Shown here: piece after piece, positions 11,142-23,360 of the stretch
Layout of the letters: every line of letters begins with the position of its first letter
How positions within the stretch are numbered: the first letter of the stretch is position 1
Origin: Beta vulgaris subsp. vulgaris
Lineage: Eukaryota; Streptophyta; Magnoliopsida; Caryophyllales; Amaranthaceae
Reading direction: 5' to 3'
Length of the DNA stretch: 64,000 nucleotides
Assembly (NCBI RefSeq): GCF_026745355.1
Contig: NC_079210.1
Location: forward strand, 15,573,922 to 15,637,921
Program-made: the position numbers and the translations under genes
Notes under the pieces: generated by a model
What the model was told of the DNA's origin: nothing
The model's database searches: none
Seen by the model: the letters and a program-made list of their open reading frames with translations, nothing else

Positions 11142-12251
11142 ATGGATCGAAGTTGAATGTATGGAAATCGGAATACGTTGGAGTTCGTAGAAGGTGTAAA
11201 TGAGTTTTGTAAACGTGTTGTAGAACATCAACAACTTACTTGCGAGGCTGAGATTTATTGTCCATGTGTTGATTGCTACAATGTGAATATGATTTCTGAT
11301 ATTAGGACCGTAAGGGATCAAATTATTTGTCGTGGATTTAGGGCTGAGTATTATATTTGGTTATGGCATGGTGAGAAGGGAAAATATACTCAGAATAGGG
11401 TTAATGTTGATGTTGGCACTAGTAATTCATTAGAGATTGATATGTCGAATGTCGGGGTTGAGAATGAAGTTGTGATAGAAGATCATGTTAGGATTGAAGG
11501 TGATGATGTAATAGGTGATGAAAATGACAATGGAGATAATAGTGACACTGAGGATGAAGAGTTTGGTGATCGATTAGGTGAGATGTTGGAAGGGGCTCGT
11601 GACCATTTTAATGAGCGGCCACGAGTATTTGACAGTTTGTCGGAAGCTGCTGGGAAACCCCTTTATCCAGGGTGTACAAAATACACTCAATTGAGTGGGA
11701 TTTTAAATCTTTTCAACATAAAAGCGAAACACAATTTGACTGATGTAGGCTTCACAGAACTCTTATAAGCTTTACAAGATATGTTTCCTGAGGGTAATTG
11801 TTACCAAAATCTACCTACTATGCCAAAACATTAATGTGTCCTTTGGGTTTGGAATATGAGCGGATCGATGCATGTCCGAATGATTGCATGTTGTATCTAA
11901 ATGAGTATGCAGACCTTTATGAATGCCCGAGGTGTGGCAAGTCCCACTACAAATTGCCGGATGGGGTTGAGCCCGGACCGGGCAATACTGGTCCTTCTGC
12001 GAAAGTGTTGTGGTATCTTCCAGTTGTGCCAAGGTTTAGGAGGCTCTTTTCTATCAAAGAAGATGCACAAAACCTAAGATGACATCCTGATAGGAGAAAG
12101 AACGATGGGATGCTTAGGCATCTATCAGATTCTCCTCAATGGAAAGCTATCGATTCCAGATATAGAGAATTTGGTCAGGAAGCTAGGAACTTGAGGCTTG
12201 CATTGTGTACGGACGGAATGAACCCTTACGGTACTTTGAGTAGTCAACATA
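11142..12251 (+). pseudogene. CACTA-1 TNP2 transposase, 5' half
   Basis: Translation starts ATG GAT CGA AGT TGA: the usual MDRSW opening has its Trp codon changed to TGA at 11154-11156. After it comes the transposase-associated domain (IYCPCVDCYN, HGEKG; about 11157-11390), an acidic linker, and FDSLSEAAGKPLYPGC. A TAA at 11766-11768 falls where family members read on, and a small frameshift precedes LPKSTYYAKTLMCPLGLEYE, the start of the Transposase_21 (TNP2) domain with ACPNDCMLY and ECPRCG. The frame continues to GMNPYGTLSSQHST and is cut by the retroelement at 12256. TNP2 would cut and join CACTA ends in the nucleus. It is not functional as it stands. Confidence 0.88.
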
Positions 12252-12256
12252 GTACT
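12252..12256. repeat. Target site duplication GTACT (left) of the Tat element
   Basis: GTACT precedes the left LTR and is repeated at 23971-23975. The TNP2 frame is continuous if one copy plus the element is removed. Confidence 0.9.
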
Positions 12257-12884
12257 CGTTATGGAGTGTAAAACTAGCAAACTTATATCACACTCCCAAA
12301 GATGGGTTCTTAAAACTGGAGACTTGTGCAACAATGATTGGTTCAAATCCCGATGCAAACTCGTGACCAGCAACCTGCCAAAAGGGACCCACCCTGGAGG
12401 TTTGGGTGGTATTTCCCCCTCCGATGCTTAAGTCAGATGTCAGGAATGTAAAAGAACTTTTAGAGAGAGAAAATAGAGAGAGAGAGAGAAGAATTTATGA
12501 CAGAGTAACAGTACTATGCTCTGAAAAACGTACCTTTCACCCTGAAATCAAGGACTATTTATACTGTTTGAAATGACTGCTGTGCCTTGATGTCACCCTA
12601 ATTTGGGAGCATCTGATTGGCTAATCAAAGTAGTGGGACACGTGGCAGTAATTAATTGGTCAGCACACCTCATTTCATATAAAGGTGTAGATCATTTTTA
12701 CTGGGCCTAAGTACAATTTTTGGGGCCAGGAGAGGGCCTTTAGTACACTTTCTTCAGAGAAACGTACTTTTAGGCCTGCCACTTCAGACCCTTTGTACTT
12801 TACTCCCCTGCATGTATGCCATATGTAGGGCTCTGATGAGGCCACGTGTCAGCGCAATAGCCGTTGATTTTTTAGGCTACAACA
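12257..12884 (-). repeat. 3' LTR of the Tat element (628 bp)
   Basis: Ends GGCTACAACA in plus orientation and matches 23361-23970. The outer first base is changed (CG for TG in plus orientation). It differs from the partner LTR by many one-base gaps as well as substitutions. Confidence 0.9.
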
Positions 12885-13067
12885 TTTGCCCCTTAAAAGA
12901 GGGAGTTATTATCTTCTAGGCGCCAAGACGGTTAATCTTCCTCTTTTAACCGACCTGGAACTGCCTTCCCCTTTATTCAAAAAAGAGGCGCGATTTTGCC
13001 GGTCTCCATAGGTCAATCCTATGCATAACGGTCACTTTTCACCGGATAGGAGGTCATTTTACCCCTC

Positions 13068-13075
13068 TATAAATA
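13068..13075 (+). promoter_or_regulatory. TATA box of the antisense ORF
   Basis: TATAAATA, 221 bp before the ATG at 13296 and just inside the 3' LTR, followed by a pyrimidine-rich leader. It is well placed to drive the plus-strand ORF independently of the minus-strand LTR promoter. Confidence 0.55.
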
Positions 13076-13295
13076 TGTGCCTTAGTCGCTCCTAGAATCA
13101 TTTTAACATCGCTGAGAAATTTTCTAGAGAGAGAGACTCTGCAAATTTTTACTGAACTTTTAGAGAGAAAAACTACTCCCGTCCAAGCTCTTACTTTGCT
13201 CGTCTGAGGCCTCAAGTCATCTTTGACGCTCGTCCGAACTTTTCTCTACAGGTATATTCTCAACTCTTTCTTGCTTTCTCACATATTTTAAGAAA

Positions 13296-16200
13296 ATGAG
13301 CTCGTCTTCTTCATCGAACAAACCCGGCCGCTCAAGGGTTGGTACTAGCCCTAGAACAGAGGGCCTATCTTCTTCGGCATCTTCTAGAGTTGGACCCATC
13401 TTGGCCGGACATGCATTCTTTTTCTTTTCTCATGGCCGGCTAAGTCAGACGACCCACTCTTTACCTGTGCAGGGTAATCTGGCTCGCGTTAAGCAAACAG
13501 CTTGTATCAGACGAGGAGTTAACCTGCCGGCCTCCAGCTCGGAAATGGAGGCATCTACTGGGCGCAATCCTGCTGCCGGGGAGCGAGAAGTTCAAAGCGC
13601 TCGTCCAGCAGTTCCAAATCCTTCTCCTGAATATGTTCAGGATGAACAAGTAACCAGAGGCTCTCCAGACCCCAACCCGTCCACACGCGAGACGGTCTCG
13701 GATGAGCCAAAGACGGCTAGCTCTTCCAACCCTGCCAGTGATTCAGAAGAGCCGTCGACGACTTCGTCTGAAATAAGACGACGGCTAGGTCCCCTTTCTG
13801 ACCCTAGGTTCATCCTGGCCGATAACACTTGGCTGGGACGATTAGGTTCAGACCTTAGCTCCTTTTCAACGGCCATGCCCATGCCGGGCTACAAATTCGT
13901 TCTCCCTGGCCGAGAGGATACCATCTTTAGTGCCCCTTCTGGCCATTTTTATGTTTATCGGCTGGCATTAGATGCCGACCTTCGCTTTCCTCTCCACCCT
14001 TTCATCAGCCAACTGCTCCATTATTACGGTATAGGACATAATTAGCTTGCCCCAAACTCTTGGCAAAACATCCTGACCTTTCTGGCCGTGTGTAATTTGA
14101 AAGGGAAGAACCCTTCTCTGGCTGCCTTCACCCACATCCATTACGTTGCCAAGGTTCCTAGAACTGTCGAAGGGAGCTGGCTGAGTGTATGCAACCGTCA
14201 AGGCTTCTTGACGTCTTGGGATAAAACATCCAAGATGCACTCTTGGAAGGGTGAGTTCCTCTTCGTCCAGGCGCCCAGCAAAGTGGTGACTAGTCGGCTT
14301 CGGTATTTTAGCCGGTCTACCACCAATACTGGACGAATGGCTTCATATCTGGAACTAGAGGATAGCTCTGCCGAGGAGATGGTGGAGTATTTCCGGGTTT
14401 CAGAGTATTCCATGGAAGACGTCTCTTTCAAGGGTCCGTCCAATTGGATCCCTTTTAAAGAGATGTTTTATCATGATAATTTCCTTGTCGCTGCCGGCTT
14501 GCGGCAGGACGAGGACAGAGGTATAATTACTAATGATTCTCTAAGTAAAATTCTCGGCCTGTGTGTCATCCGTCTAACACCTGCTGTTTTGTTTTTCTTT
14601 TTTGCAGATTCAGCCAGAAGTAAACTCAGGAAATCTTGGATTGGAGATATGAGTTCGTCCAGATTTGCTGATACTATCTGGAAAGAATACAGCAAGTCAG
14701 GTGCTGAGAAGAGGGCTGACACTCTGGTAAGATTTCATTCATTTTTTTTATTTTTTTTTTAATTATTTGTCCAAGCAACAACTGGACGAGCTGCTTATTC
14801 GAGAGGCAACTCGTCCAAGCTGACTTTCGGACGTGCTGCCCTATCAAGGAGCAACACGTCAAGACATCGACTGGACGAGCTGCCTCTTTGAAGAGCAACT
14901 CGTCCAAGTTATGTCTGGACGGAATGCGTCTTCGAAAAGCAACACGTCTAAACAATGACAGGACGAGCTGCTTCTTTGGAGAGCAACTCGTCCAGACTAT
15001 GGATGGACGGACTGCTTCTTGGGAGAGCAACTCGTCCAAATTATGTCTCGACGGGCCGTCTCTTTGGAGAGCATCTCGTCCGGAATATAGCTGGACGGGC
15101 TCCCTCTTCGTGGATCAACTCGTCCGAATTTTTCATGGACGACCTGCCTCTTTGAAGAGCCACTAATTTTCTTTTCATGCTTCTAATAAAAATTTCTTTT
15201 TTTTTTTAGAAAAATGCCCCAACATCAAAGGCATTGGCCGAGAAAGCGGCAGCAAAGAAGCGGCCAGCTGGGACCAGCGAAGCACCCCCCTCCAAGAAGG
15301 CAAAGGGGTTTATAGCCAAAAAGAAGAAATCAACACGGCCGGTTCCTAAGGTCGTAATAGACCTCCCGGCCAAAGAGGAGGCCAAGGAAGAACCGGCCGA
15401 GGTCGGCCCCATGGCTCTGGTAACATATGCTGGGCCTGCTGAGCAGCTTGCAGCCCCACAACCTGACGAGGTTGTTATTTTGGATGAGGAGGGCCAATCT
15501 TCTCAGCCGGACGCGGCTGCTGACGGGTCTGCCTTCTCTGGGCCAGTGGCCAAGCTGGTAGAGCAGATGCCTACTGCTTATAGGACGGCTTCCCGTTCTT
15601 CTGGTCAGTCTTATTACTCAAACGTAGTTAGAACACTACGGGTTGGCGGGCGTCCGATGAGTCCGTCCAACAAACAAGCCGTTGTTATTCCCATCAGTGT
15701 ACTGACGAGTCTAATCTTTCAGATAAAGGGAAGGGTCCAGCTGTTGACGGCTCCCCTAGCCTTTCTGACGCGAATCTTCTCCAGCTTTCGGAAAGATGTC
15801 GTCGTCCGACCGTGAGAAGCTCAAGACGGAGCTCTTCAAGTGCTTTTCTGAACCCTATATTAAGGGGTTGAGGGGAGCATCATCTGGGCATGTAGGGTAC
15901 ATGTCTCAGCTTGCTGCCGAGGTACGTCCTTCGCTCTTTAGACGCTTATGTTTTTTACTTGGCATTTATTTACTTCTTTTTCAACCGTCCTGACATACCT
16001 TCTCCTTTCATATTTTCAGCTTTTTGCTCGCAGCATGATAACAGAATACTGGGCGAAGGTGCTCAGAAAAGAAAATAAGAAGCTCGTCCACGATGTGACG
16101 GCGGCCGCTGACCATGCTCAGTTTGTTATGGCTCAGCAGGAGGTGTTGCATCAGCAAACCAAGATTGCTTTGGAAAAGCGGTCGGCCGAGCTGGAATCTC

Positions 16201-16621
16201 AGATCAAAGTCTACCTTTCTTCGGCTAACGGAGATGCTAGACGAACGGGCATCTTTGGAACGCTCTTGACGGACGAGAGGAACTCAGCCATGACCATGGC
16301 TGCTGATTTCTACAAAGAGAACCTCGTCCTGAAGGTAAAGCCCTTCGCGCTGAGGTTGCGGACACTGTTGCTGCCGCTAAAGAGGCTATGAACACCGTCA
16401 TAGATACCTCAAAAGAATGGGCGGTGCAGGCCTTTGGCATGATGGCCGAAGAGGAGGATATCTCCAGATATGCTCGTCGGCTGGAGTTCCAAGAAGCCTT
16501 GCACAAGGCCACCATATCTGGAGCCGACCCTCCCGTCTTTGAAGAATCCTCTGAGGACGAAGAGGGAGAAGACGATATGGAGGCCCAGGACGAAGAGGAC
16601 AATGATCCTCCTGCCGCCTAG
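13296..16621 (+). pseudogene. Antisense ORF of the Tat element, 'putative gypsy-type transposon' domain protein, spliced
   Basis: Five exons: 13296-14520, 14608-14726, 15210-about 15795, about 15796-15921, 16020-16621, with GT-AG borders. Exon 1 starts with a Ser-rich region, then a disordered Pro/Ser/Thr part, then a globular domain with FPLHPFISQLLHYYGIG, LAPNSW and SWKGEFLFV, matching the family annotated as putative gypsy-type transposon (Transposase_28). Exon 3 is Lys-rich and NLS-like (KKRPAG, PSKKAK, KKKKS), exon 5 is a probable coiled coil, and the C-terminus is acidic (EDEEGEDDMEAQDEED). Breaks: an amber codon at 14043-14045 in place of the usual Gln before LAPNSW, a frameshift near 15795, and another near 16337. 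Its molecular role is unknown. It converges on the pol gene. Confidence 0.8.
14784..15165. repeat. 44-bp hairpin minisatellite inside intron 2 of the antisense ORF
   Basis: Nine units start at 14784, 14829, 14873, 14917, 14961, 15005, 15049, 15093 and 15137, an almost constant 44-bp period. Each unit opens GGACGAGCTGC and closes GCAACTCGTCC, so every repeat can fold into a hairpin of about 32 nt. ORFs through it are repeat artefacts. It lies in the 3' hypervariable zone where Tat elements are known to accumulate tandem repeats. Confidence 0.92.
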
Positions 16622-16639
16622 TCTTTTGTTGTATCTTGG

Positions 16640-17616
16640 CCGTGGGCCATATGTACTTTATTGTATTTTTGTACTTAGATGAATTAGGTTGTAATCATCT
16701 TTTTTACATTTATGAAAAGCTATCTTTTTCAATCTCTCTTGTTCTATGCTTTACTGTTTTTGACGGACACACATTTTTGACGTATTACCTGGCAATTCCA
16801 TAATTATACAAGTACAAACGCAACTCGTCATGATATTTGGCCGATCTAATCAACTCTTTTGGCTGATTACATTCACAACCTTCATTAAAGCCCAAGTATA
16901 AAAGTAATTCGTCAATAATTTTTTTATCTGACCAGTAGCCCTTTTCTGGACGTTCATCACCAGATGCTTAAGCAAAGACTTTTTTAATTTTTGGGTCTCA
17001 AAAAACTGCCAAGTATAAATGTTTTGCTCGGCCAGAACCTGGGTATGTTCGTCATTGGACAAAGACTTAGTCAATTTATAAATTATGCCCCTATATGCCC
17101 CCCTTCTTGGACGAAGAGTTTTTATAACTTTTCCCTGTTCAAGAAGGAGTTAAGAAGATAATTTTTAAATAACTTGGACGTTTTTCTAAGAGTGATTGTA
17201 ACTCGTCCATCTTTGTTAAATTATGAAATAACTTGTTCCTTTACTAAGGTTTATTTCGAATTTGTGGCTGTTTGACGGAAGTAGGACCCTTTACTAAGGC
17301 GTCCTAATCCTAGCCGACCTTGTTCAGGAGGTGTTCAACTCTTTAAGTAAACACACCGGCCAAATCTTGCATATTATCCATTTAAGGACGATAACATGTT
17401 CGCCGACCTCCTAATGAAAGGTGCATTGTCTTTTTGCTTTGTTAAATTTAATGACTTTGGACGATTGTACATAACTTTAAGCAAATAAATCAAACAAAGT
17501 CAAAGAAGTAGAGCTGTATTATATGAAGTTTGCTTGACGAATAGTCAAGATACATGTATACATTCTACTTTTTCTTTGTAATGCATTAACAAAAGATTAC
17601 AATTTAGCTGGATGCC
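16640..17616. other. Convergent spacer between antisense ORF and pol of the Tat element
   Basis: No ORF of note. Scattered ACTCGTC and GGACG motifs recall the minisatellite unit. It probably holds the 3' ends of both the antisense and the gag-pol transcripts. Confidence 0.4.
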
Positions 17617-18720
17617 CTAAACAAAGTATTTCTTCAAAGTGTCAGAATTCCACGTCCTAGGAATAGAACGTCCGTCCAATCCTTCTAGACGAAAGGTGCC
17701 ATTCTGAACTACTTCGATTATCTTATAGGGTCCTTCCCAGTTAGGAGTAAGCTTGCCTAACTCTTTGGCTCGGCCGACCGCTTCCATTTTTCTAAGACGA
17801 GGTCTCCCAGCTTTAACGGACGTCTTGCAACTCTTTTGTTGAAGTCTCTTGCCATTCTCAACTTTATAGTTGCATCCTCAGCAAAGCATTGCCCCTGACT
17901 TCAGGAACTAATCCACCGTCCTAAGGCTGCCCAGTTAGCGTTTCGAATACATCATTACCCTTAAAGTGGGTTCTTCAACCTCAATAGGAGGACGGCCTCA
18001 GAGCCATAAACCATCATAAAAGGAGTCTCTCCGTGGAATTCTTGGCCGTTGTCCTTATTGACCATAAGACCAGCTGCAATTCTTCTACCCAAAGCCCCTT
18101 AGCATTGTCCAACTTCTTTTTTATCCCGGCCGAAAGAATCTTGTTAAAAGCCTCCACTTGCCCATTAGCCTGTGGATGAGCTACTGCTGCAAAGTGAGCT
18201 TTGATTCCTTGGTCAGCCAACCATTGACGAAGCTTGGGTTTTCAAATTGCGGCCCATTATCAAAGACGATCGACTGGGGCATGCCAAACCTTGTAATCAA
18301 GTTCTTCCAGATGAACCCTTTGACGTCATTGTGGTGATGCCCCTTAATGCTTCAGCTTCAACCCATTTTGTAAAGTAGTCTACAGCTACTATTACAAATT
18401 TCTTCTGGCCGGCAGCAATAGGAAAAGGCCCAAGAATGTCCATCCCCCATTTAGCAAAGGGAAGAGGAAAGAGAATGGAGCTCAAGTAATTGGACGGCTT
18501 TTGATGGATATTACCATGCTTTTGGCAACTATCACACTTCTTGGCATAGAGCAGTGCATCTTCTTTTAAGGACGGCCAAAAGTAGCCCGTCCTGAGAGCC
18601 CTTTCTGCCAAAGCTCTTCCTCCAATTGAGAAGCACAAGCTCCCTCATGCAACTCCTTCAAAACGTCCAGACCTTCCTTTCGGCTGATGCACTTGAGAAG
18701 AGGCCGATTATAAGATTTCT
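17617..18720 (-). pseudogene. Tat integrase
   Basis: Reading on the minus strand: a zinc-binding H2C2 region (GYFWPSLKEDALLYAKKCDSC), catalytic core start WGMDILGPFP with VDYFTKWVEAEAL, then FDNGPQFEN, and the later part VAHPQANGQVEAFNK, so the D, D and E catalytic positions can be located in pieces. The C-terminal part has NWEGPYKIIEV and LKKYF, with stop TAG at 17617-17619. Frameshifts break it at about 18310, 18240 and in 17700-18000. It would insert the element cDNA into chromatin. Confidence 0.85.
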
Positions 18721-20772
18721 TGTATAGATCTCATTCCACAATTCAAACCACTTGTCCCTTGCTTTCACATACTTGGCCTCAATGGGATCAAGAGGCAGAC
18801 GAGCAGTTTTCTTGAATTTAATGATTGGACTCATCCACTCATCCTCCCGGCTGAGAAACAGTACTTCTCCGACCTCAATGCTCTTGGCCGCCTTTACTTC
18901 CCAGAAGACTGTTCTAGGAACATCTCCTTCAGCCGAGCTGGCCAGTTTAGAGAGGCATCAGCTTGATGGTTCTCTGATCTGGGCACCTGATCTAGGACGA
19001 ACCTCTTTAAAGACTTGATCTCTTCTTGACCAAATTCATATACTTGCTCATGGACGCTTCCTTGCATTCAAACTCACCATTGACTTGACTGCAACCAGCA
19101 GAGAGTCAGTTTTAGCTTCAATTTCCAAGGCCCCAGCCGCTTTGCACATTTTTATGCCGGCTAAGAGAGCTTCATACTCTGCTTCATTATTGGACGCCTG
19201 GAATTTGAACTTCATAGCATATTCAAACTTATCCCCTTCTGGAGATTGAAAAATGATTCCTGCCCCACATCCGTTAGCAGTTGAGGATCCGTCCACCATA
19301 AGGGTCCAATGACGCCTTCCTGCCGCGGATCTTGGACGCTTTCTACGTAGGCCGAGTAAGCTCTACAATGAAATCAGCCAAAGCTTGGCCCTTGATTGCC
19401 TTTCTAGGCTCAAATGTTAAATCAAACATATTAAGCTCAACAGCCCATTTTAACATCCGGCCAGAGCATCCATCTTATGCAACACTTGCCTAAGCGGCTG
19501 ATCTGTATATACAAGAATGCTTGGGCTAAGAAGTAAGGCCTTAACTTCCGGCTAGCCATCAACAAAGCCAAGCCGAATTTCTCGATGGACGAATATGTTC
19601 TCAGCATCTTTCAGCACATGGCTCACAAAATAGACGGGTATCTGTACCGCGTCTCTTTCAGCCAAGAGGACTGCACTTACTGCGAAGGGTGATACAGCCA
19701 GGTATACATACAATTTTCACCTTCGGCCGGACTGATCAACCTAGGCAGCTGCCGAAGATGTCTTTGACTTGCTGAAGCGCCACTCAGCTTCTTCCGACCA
19801 CTCAAACTTGGCATTCTTCTTGATAGTAGCAAAGAAATGGTGACATTTGTCTCCTGATTTTGAGAGAAACCGTCCAAGAGCAGCCAAACAGCCCGTCAAC
19901 CTCTGAACTTCTTTCAGCTTAGACGGCGAAGACATATTCATAATAGCTTGAATTTTTCGGGATTTGCTCAATCCCTCTCTGATCAACCAAAATCCCAGAA
20001 ATTTCCCAGCAACTACACCGAACACACATTTCTGCGGATTAGCTTCAACTTAATTTCTCAAAGTGAGGAAAGGTTTCCCTAGATCGTCCAGATGATCTTT
20101 CTCTTCTTTACTCTTGACGATCATGTCGTATATAGGCTTCCATATTTCGCCCAAGCTGGCTGAAATACCGTATTAATGAGCCTCTGAAATGTGGCTGGCG
20201 CATTTCTTAGGCCGAAGGGCATCCTGAGCCATCCATACAATCCTTTCTCAGTAATGAAGGAAGTCTTATCTTGATCATCCGGCCACATAGGAATCTGGTG
20301 GAAGCCAGAATAGTCCATAAACTCAGCAGGGCATGGCCGGCCGTGGAATCCACCAGACGATCAATTTTAGGCAACGGGAAGCTGTCCTTAGGACAAGCCT
20401 TGTTCAGATCCGTATAATCAACGCACATTCTCCATGTGCCATTCGGCTTTGGAACCATCCAACATTTGCTACCCAATCTGGGTAATATGTTTCCCGGATG
20501 AACTTAGACTTGAGCAGCTTTTGGACTTCTTCATCAACGGCCTTATTTCTGGCCGGCCCCAGATGTCTCTTCTTCTGCCGAATAGGCTTTTGCCCCGGCT
20601 CAATGTTGAGCTTATGGACGGCCACTTCAGGGTCTATCCCAGGCATCTCCTCTACAGCATAGGCAAACACATCTTCGAATTCTCGCAGCAACGCAACTAA
20701 GGCGTCCTGAATTCTGATCTCAAAACTGAGCCAATTTTCAATGTCCTTTCCGGACGCTTTGGATTCAAGCAA
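18721..20772 (-). pseudogene. Tat reverse transcriptase and RNase H
   Basis: RT motifs on the minus strand: KPIRQKKRHLGPARN, the W-core with GTWRMCVDYTDLNKACPKD, then MDYSGFHQIPM (motif A), LYGWLRMPFGLRNAPATFQRLIN (motif B), and then a damaged catalytic box where family members have YVDDMIVKSK: here it reads IYDMIVKSKEE, with one residue missing and a frameshift next to it (about 20120-20145). RNase H follows with VDGSSTANGCGAGI and SNNEAEYEALLAGI (19299-19048), and HQADALSKLA near 18950. Stops and shifts occur between all blocks. Confidence 0.86.
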
Positions 20773-21108
20773 ATCTCTACTGGACTTTCCACAGGTTCTG
20801 GACGTTCTAGTCCCAGACCCATTATAGCCATTATCTCAGATGAATGTTTTCTTCTTTAATTGAAACACTTCTCTTCTTGCTAGGCAAAAGCATGGACGGA
20901 TTGCTTTCAGGAAGGGTGACTCTTGAACCTTCTAACTTTCCTCTTAAGCTCAACAATTGGCCTTTAACCTTCTGGCCGATCATCCTCTTTGCCTTGGACA
21001 TCTGCCTTCTCTTCCAAGATGATGTTTAGTGTGGTGAGATAGCATTCTCTGCAGCTTGCTGATCTCCATAAAGAGAGCCAATCTTCCTCCCATCACACTC
21101 AAACTTCA

Positions 21109-21492
21109 TTAACATAGAGTCACAATGACAGCCTTGATGTGATTTAAGGTAGGTCGTCCGAGAATGACATTATAAGCTGTCAAGTCTCGTACTACCAAAA
21201 ATTTCACAAAAAGCGTCCTGGCCGCATCTTTTTCTCCAACCCTGACGGGCAATGTGACGGTTCCCATAGGGTGTATGACCCCTCCGCCAAAACCGATTAT
21301 AGGATGATTGACCGGCATCAAATCATTTTTGTCAAACTTTAAGCGAGACAAACAATCAGCACTGATTATATCAGTGGAGCTTCCTGTATCAATCAAAATT
21401 CGCCTAACCCTAAGGTTGGCAATCTTCATTTCCAACCATAGTGGATCATCATGCGGCGTCCTTATCTTCCCTCGGTCCAGCTCGCTGACCAC
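21109..21492 (-). pseudogene. Tat aspartic protease
   Basis: A 127-codon block with the catalytic triplet in ILIDTGSSTDII and the later YNVILGRPTLN, typical of the retropepsin of this lineage. It would cleave Gag and Pol. It is separated from gag and RT by frameshifts, and part of the PR-RT link (20773-21108) is scrambled. Confidence 0.87.
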
Positions 21493-21507
21493 TATTTTTG
21501 GAAAGGA

Positions 21508-23348
21508 TCAGACTCGGCCTGGTTTGTGAGCATAACCTGGCTGAGTTCCCTCAAATAGTTTTTGTGCCGGATTTGTTGGACCTCCAGCCGCAAATCCTCC
21601 TGAGATAACCATTACTACATCATCATCCGTGCTATCTCCGTCCATCTTTCTTCCTTGACGGTTATCCCTTTTCTGAAACTTCCTTCCTGACGAGGGTAGG
21701 TAATTGTTCATCTTTCCTTTTCGAGCCAACTCTTCTAGCCTCGCTTCAAATGCTTGCATTCATTGGTTTCATGCCCACAATCTTTGTGAAAGTGACAATA
21801 CTTGCTCTTGTCTCTGTTACGGTAAGGCGTCTTCATTTCGGCCGGCGCCTTTAGCTCATGCTGATCTTTTATTTCCATCAAAATGGAATATTGATCTTTG
21901 TTGAACTCTATTGGTTCAGCTGAGGCCGCCGGCTCTGACCGCCTACTTCTCTGGAGAGTGGTCATAGAAGTCATTGCCCAAGTCTCAGCCTTCTTGGGCG
22001 GATTCTTTTTTGGCTGAACAGCTTCTTCACTTTCTTCACTTCTGGCTGTTTTGCTTCAGCACAAACCTCTGTGGCATGAATGAATGCTTCAGCCTCCCTC
22101 AATGCTTCCGTAAAGTAGTGATTTTCTTCTTCACAAATCAAACTTAAAACTTCCTGGCTTGGCCTCTGATGAAGGCGTCAAACGCCACACCTGCATTCAG
22201 ATCTTGGATCTGCAATGCCTCTAGATTAAATCTCTTCACATAACCTCTCAAGGCCTCCTTAGGACCTTGGATGACCTTTCCCAGGTGCATGCTTGTTTTT
22301 TGTTCTTGCCGATTAGCCACAAAGTGACTGGTGAATAGAATGCTAAGTTCAGTAAAATTATTCACTGAGTTAGGCAGCAAGTTGTTAAACCATTTTTGCG
22401 CTACTCCCTTCAAAGTAGCTGGAAAATTCTTACACCAAGTAGCATCGTCCACCCCTTGGACATACATCTGATGCTTGTAAGCTGATAGGTGATCGTCCGG
22501 ATCAGTAGTTCCGTCAAAAGGTTCAATGGTTGGGAGCTTAACCTTTGGGAAAGGAGGGACTCCATGATCCTGACCGAGAAAGGAGTGGGCCAATTGATCT
22601 GGAGTGCCGCCACCTGCCCCTCAATGGGTATGTGCTCCTGACGGTACTCTTTCAAAACCGGATTAGATGAGGTGTTAGCTAAGGCTTGACGCCTGTACAC
22701 CATAGGCTGCAAACTGTCTTCTCTGCCTTGGCTGGAAAGCTGATGGCCACGGCTTCTGCCACTGTTCTGGACGGGAGCCTTAAGGACGGATCCTTCATAT
22801 ATGGCGTGGAGCCAGAGGCCGAACGCTGCTGCCTGCCGCCCTCTTGGCCTCCAAGTACTCCCTGGCATCAGTCTCCATCATGTGACCAGTAGGAGGGATA
22901 TTATCGGCTGGACGGACCACCAGTTTCCAGTCCATCTTCCTCCTAGAATCACTAACTGCTGGCTGCTTTCCTTTGGAAGGCGGCCTAGTCAACTCTGGCC
23001 GAGGTGGCCGACTAGGTCCTGGACGACCCTCCTGGGATCCCCTTTGAGGCCGCATGCCTCTCCTCCCGGACTCATCTGAAAGAACAACATATTGTTCTTA
23101 ATCTGCTCTTATAACAGCGGCCATTCTTGCCTGGAAGTCATTCAACACATTTTCCAAATGACCAGCTGTCACTGGACGGTCAAAATTCTCTTGGATGGCT
23201 GGAGTCACAGTCCTACCCTCTAGATGAATGGCAGCATGGCCCTGATCCTCCACGAGGTGGTCTCTCGTCATCAACGGTATCATCAACCTGAACTCTAAAA
23301 CTTCTGTTCCTTGCAACATTCGAGACAGTCCGTCATTGTTGCGCCCCA
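21508..23348 (-). pseudogene. Tat Gag
   Basis: Pieces in several frames: an N-terminal part near 23100-23348, a basic Pro/Arg-rich segment (23055-22795), the capsid-like retrotransposon gag domain with PTIEPFDGTTDPDDHLSAY and WFNNLLPNSVNNFTEL (22593-22144), and a nucleocapsid knuckle CHFHKDCGHETNEC (about 21790). At least four frameshifts lie between them. It would form the particle and bind RNA. Confidence 0.82.
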
Positions 23349-23360
23349 CGACGGCGCAAA

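Noticed and set aside
14784..15165. Regular repeats considered as a CRISPR array
   Set aside because: Units are contiguous 44-bp tandem repeats without unique spacers, in a plant retroelement intron.
14888..15166. Overlapping plus-strand frames with repeated SNSSKLCLDG text
   Set aside because: They arise from the 44-bp minisatellite; 44 is not a multiple of three and the region is an intron by splice sites.
18752..19018. Plus-strand frames opposite the Tat pol genes
   Set aside because: Shadows of the minus-strand RNase H and integrase regions.
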